A DNA stretch of 8,487 bases, from the NCBI GenBank assembly GCA_003141795.1, contig PLNO01000054.1, positions 792-9,278 of the forward strand. Reading direction: 5' to 3'. The notes under the pieces are model-generated. The model ran no database searches and was not told the origin of the DNA. It was given only the letters and a program-made list of their open reading frames with translations. The translations under genes were made by a program, and so were the position numbers. This stretch comes from Spirochaetaceae bacterium (GTDB lineage Bacteria > Spirochaetota > Spirochaetia > SZUA-6 > Fen-1364). The stretch's first letter is position 1; each line of letters opens with the position of its first letter. Below are positions 7,109 through 8,487 of this stretch, piece after piece.

Positions 7109-7114
7109 CCTCCT
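7109..7114 (-). promoter_or_regulatory. Ribosome binding site deciding the ferritin start
   Basis: Perfect AGGAGG on the minus strand. It stands 7 nt from the ATG at 7101 and 1 nt from the ATG at 7107, so the inner ATG is the likely start. Confidence 0.85.
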
Positions 7115-7126
7115 TGGCGATTCGTT

Positions 7127-7155
7127 CCGCGCGGATTTGTTCTGCCGCGCGGATT
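7127..7155 (-). repeat. Direct repeat of a palindrome, able to form a hairpin before the ferritin gene
   Basis: The plus-strand 11-mer CCGCGCGGATT occurs at 7127-7137 and again at 7145-7155, an 18-nt period. CCGCGCGG is self-complementary, so the two copies can pair with each other in RNA. On the minus strand this gives an 8-bp GC stem, extended by one T-A pair, around a 10-nt loop. It ends 12 nt upstream of the ferritin AGGAGG, in the 77-nt gap after the superoxide reductase gene. It has no T-tract on the minus strand, so a simple terminator is unlikely. An mRNA processing or stability element, or two protein-binding half-sites, are the alternatives. Confidence 0.6.
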
Positions 7156-7178
7156 CTTTGGTCGCGTTTCTGATCCGA

Positions 7179-7574
7179 CTATCCGAGTGAAAGCTTTCGC
7201 GAGCTCTCCCACAGCCCGTGGATGTTGCAGTAGGAGGACGCGAGGATCGTCCCCGGCTTGTCCGTCTTGAAGGCGCAGCTCCCGCTGGGGCTCGTGTAGA
7301 CGGTGCTCGTGTCGGGGCCGTCGGGGGATTCTCCGTGCGCGGTGAAATCGAAGCGGGCGAGCTGGAACGGGAACTTGGCGCCGTCGGGCTGGAAGTACAG
7401 CTCGATCCACCGGATGTGATGCGGCGTGGTGTTCGGGTGGGGTATCTCCTTGCCGACGCTCACCGCCACCTGCACGAGGTCTCCCTTTTTCACCGTTTCC
7501 GGCGCCTCGATCACCGGGGCGTGCTTTTCTTTCTTCCAGTCAGCGGCCTGAAACAGATCCTTCATCTCCGACAT
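7179..7574 (-). CDS. Superoxide reductase, class II (neelaredoxin/desulfoferrodoxin iron-centre domain)
   Basis: It reduces superoxide to hydrogen peroxide without making oxygen, using a Fe(His)4(Cys) centre and electrons typically from rubredoxin. It is a cytoplasmic defence protein of anaerobes and microaerophiles. It has 131 aa and lacks the N-terminal desulforedoxin FeS4 domain, so it is the one-iron class. Iron ligands are visible: H18 (KEKHAPVIEAP), H46 and H52 (IPHPNTTPHH), and C116 and H119 (SYCNIHGLW). E16 and K17 match the conserved Glu-Lys near the open iron site. FTAHGESPDGPDTSTVYT (76-93) is also a family stretch. The ATG at 7574 has AGGAG (7582-7586) 7 nt upstream, overlapping the end of the nfu gene, which stops 13 nt before. 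Pairing with ferritin and an Fe-S scaffold fits a role in coping with oxygen and iron together. From memory it closely resembles archaeal and bacterial neelaredoxins; this was not checked by search. Confidence 0.95.
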   Translation of the reverse strand: MSEMKDLFQAADWKKEKHAPVIEAPETVKKGDLVQVAVSVGKEIPHPNTTPHHIRWIELYFQPDGAKFPFQLARFDFTAHGESPDGPDTSTVYTSPSGSCAFKTDKPGTILASSYCNIHGLWESSRKLSLG

Positions 7575-7587
7575 TCAGTTTCTCCTT

Positions 7588-7812
7588 TCAAACCCCGATG
7601 ACTTCGGTCACTTCGGGGACTTTTTCCTTGAGCTGCTTCTCGATCCCCATTTTCAACGTCTGCTCGCCCATCGGGCAGCCGTGGCAGGCTCCGGTGAGCC
7701 TCACCTTCACGACGCCCAGATCCGACACGTCGACGAGAGTGACGTCCCCGCCATCCGCCTTGAGCGCCGGCCTGATGTCGTCCAGTGCCTTTTGCACCGA
7801 TTCCTTCAGCAT
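7588..7812 (-). CDS. Stand-alone Nfu-type Fe-S cluster scaffold (NifU C-terminal domain)
   Basis: This is a small Fe-S carrier or scaffold of 74 aa consisting only of the NifU C-terminal domain. Seen in the sequence: an N-terminal helix VQKALDDIRPALKADGGDV (6-24) with the family ALKADGGDV motif, the strands VTLVDVSDLGVVKVRLTGAC, and the cluster-binding C43-H-G-C46-P (CxxC), followed by the helix TLKMGIEKQLKEKVPEV. The start at 7812 is preferred because GAGGAG (7819-7824) lies 6 nt upstream and the product begins MLKESVQKAL as in the family. An in-frame ATG at 7857 would add 15 non-conserved residues. Nfu proteins bridge [4Fe-4S] or [2Fe-2S] clusters between two subunits and hand them to client enzymes. 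It is the first gene of the operon with superoxide reductase and ferritin, so it may serve Fe-S repair after oxygen exposure. Confidence 0.92.
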   Translation of the reverse strand: MLKESVQKALDDIRPALKADGGDVTLVDVSDLGVVKVRLTGACHGCPMGEQTLKMGIEKQLKEKVPEVTEVIGV

Positions 7813-7818
7813 GTTCTG

Positions 7819-7824
7819 CTCCTC
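7819..7824 (-). promoter_or_regulatory. Ribosome binding site deciding the nfu start
   Basis: GAGGAG on the minus strand ends 6 nt before the ATG at 7812. The alternative ATG at 7857 lies upstream of this site and has no comparable ribosome binding site. Confidence 0.75.
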
Positions 7825-7875
7825 GTGATGTTGATGAAAGGAACGTCCCGCGGGCAAATGCTACCCGGGGCACAG

Positions 7876-7909
7876 ATTACAAAGTAGTGAAGAAACCGGG
7901 GGAAGTAAA
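7876..7909 (-). promoter_or_regulatory. Weak candidate promoter for the nfu-sor-ferritin operon
   Basis: In the 171-bp divergent gap (7813-7983), TTTACT (7909-7904) is followed by a 17-nt spacer and TACTTT (7886-7881) on the minus strand. An overlapping TGTAAT (7881-7876) matches the -10 consensus at five of six bases but has no good -35 at 17 nt. Both are modest matches. I see no convincing Fur or PerR box in the gap. The remaining part, near 7847-7870, holds CCCGCGGG and CCCGGG runs that could form a weak hairpin in the leader. Confidence 0.25.
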
Positions 7910-7949
7910 GCGCGCCGAGCGTCCGTCCGTTTCCTGCCCGGCGCTTCCC

Positions 7950-7977
7950 TTGATCTCCCTGGGTTCGCCACTATAAT
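7950..7977 (+). promoter_or_regulatory. murA promoter with leaderless geometry
   Basis: TTGATC (7950-7955, four of six) is followed by a 16-nt spacer and a perfect -10 TATAAT (7972-7977) on the plus strand. The A of the murA ATG at 7984 is 7 nt beyond the -10, which is where transcription normally begins. Only C-rich sequence separates them and there is no room for a ribosome binding site, so the mRNA should start at or within a base or two of the AUG. Confidence 0.75.
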
Positions 7978-7983
7978 CACCCC

Positions 7984-8487
7984 ATGTACCAATATGCCAT
8001 TGAAGGCGGCTTCCCCCTGCGCGGACGCATCAAGGCGAGCGGGAACAAGAACTCCGCGCTGCCGTGTCTGGCAGCCACCCTTCTCACCGACCAACCCGTG
8101 GTCCTGCGCAATCTGCCCGAGATCGAGGACGTGCACGTCATGATCGAGATCCTCAAAACGCTCGGGAGCACCGTACAGAAGCTCGGCCACAACGAATATC
8201 GCGTGCAGACCATGGACATCAAGCGGGAGGAGATCCCCCCGCACCTTGCGCAGAAGATCCGCGCGTCCATCCTCCTCGCCGGGCCGATGCTCGCCCGCAG
8301 GGGGCGCGTGCTCCTCCCTCCGCCGGGCGGGGATACCATCGGCCGCAGGCCGCTGGACACGCATTTCCTCGCGCTCATGGAGCTGGGCACCCGGGTGGAA
8401 ACCGGCACGTTCTTCGAGCTCTCCGCAAACAAGCTGAAGGGAACGGAGATCTTCCTCGACGAGACGTCGGTGACCGCGACGGAGAAT
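7984..8487 (+). CDS. murA: UDP-N-acetylglucosamine 1-carboxyvinyltransferase MurA, Asp-type active site (3' end beyond window)
   Basis: It catalyses the first committed step of peptidoglycan synthesis, transferring enolpyruvate from PEP to UDP-GlcNAc in the cytoplasm. The first 168 codons of roughly 420 are present. The EPSP-synthase-type fold begins with YAIEGGFPLRGRIKASGNKNSALP; K22 and N23 are the conserved substrate-binding pair. RNLPEIEDVHVMIEIL (42-57) and RASILLAGPMLARRG (93-107) are family segments. The active-site loop reads LPPPGGDTIGRRPLDTH, with D117 (codon GAT at 8332-8334) at the position of the catalytic Cys115 of E. coli MurA. Asp at this site is known from mycobacteria, chlamydiae and Borrelia, and makes the enzyme insensitive to fosfomycin while still active. 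The sequence ends in FLDETSVTATEN, also conserved, with no sign of decay. It is divergent from the nfu operon and appears to have a leaderless promoter. Confidence 0.95.
   Translation, partial: MYQYAIEGGFPLRGRIKASGNKNSALPCLAATLLTDQPVVLRNLPEIEDVHVMIEILKTLGSTVQKLGHNEYRVQTMDIKREEIPPHLAQKIRASILLAGPMLARRGRVLLPPPGGDTIGRRPLDTHFLALMELGTRVETGTFFELSANKLKGTEIFLDETSVTATEN

Noticed and set aside
7102..7410. N-terminal extension of ferritin by about 100 residues
   Set aside because: The open frame upstream runs through the superoxide reductase gene in another frame. A perfect AGGAGG directs initiation at 7101, where the product matches ferritins in length and sequence.
7813..7983. Fur or PerR operator for the iron/oxygen operon
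   Set aside because: I looked for AT-rich inverted repeats near the candidate promoter and found none good enough to report.
7861..8364. Minus-strand open frame of 167 codons opposite murA
   Set aside because: It is complementary to the conserved MurA coding sequence, and the translation shows no recognisable domain.

Overview
The window is GC-rich DNA from a probably anaerobic, Gram-negative-type (diderm) bacterium. Support for this comes from a superoxide reductase instead of a visible superoxide dismutase, a soluble binding protein with a Sec signal peptide and no lipobox, and a phenylacetate-CoA-ligase-type enzyme. The MurA carries Asp where most bacteria have the catalytic Cys. That feature, and my memory of similar PPPGGD-containing MurA sequences in spirochaetes, makes a spirochaete or related anaerobe a reasonable but low-confidence guess. 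All complete genes lie on the minus strand; only murA at the right edge is on the plus strand. || Region 1 (about 1-5190, minus strand, transcribed right to left) is a five-gene peptide/opine/nickel-type ABC importer. The order is periplasmic binding protein (3579-5126), permease B (2501-3517), permease C (1571-2491), ATPase D (585-1568) and ATPase F, which runs off the left edge. A good sigma70-like promoter precedes the binding-protein gene. A strong intrinsic terminator or attenuator sits between the binding-protein gene and the permeases, and would give far more binding protein than membrane components. || Region 2 (5200-6533) is a single PaaK-family aryl-acid CoA ligase gene with its own apparent promoter. 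The -10 box is so close to the first ATG that the mRNA may be leaderless or nearly so. || Region 3 (6534-7812) is a compact iron/oxygen-stress operon: a stand-alone Nfu Fe-S scaffold, a class II superoxide reductase (neelaredoxin) and a non-haem ferritin. It ends in an elaborate terminator containing a 12-G tract. A GC-rich repeat able to form a hairpin precedes the ferritin ribosome binding site. || Region 4 (7813-8487) is a 171-bp divergent intergenic region followed by the 5' part of murA. murA has a TATAAT box ending 7 nt before the A of its ATG, which implies leaderless translation, and it encodes an Asp-type, presumably fosfomycin-insensitive, MurA. || No clearly new multi-gene system is visible. 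The most interesting signals are the Asp-type MurA, the leaderless-looking promoters, the attenuated importer operon and the nfu-sor-ftn gene set.
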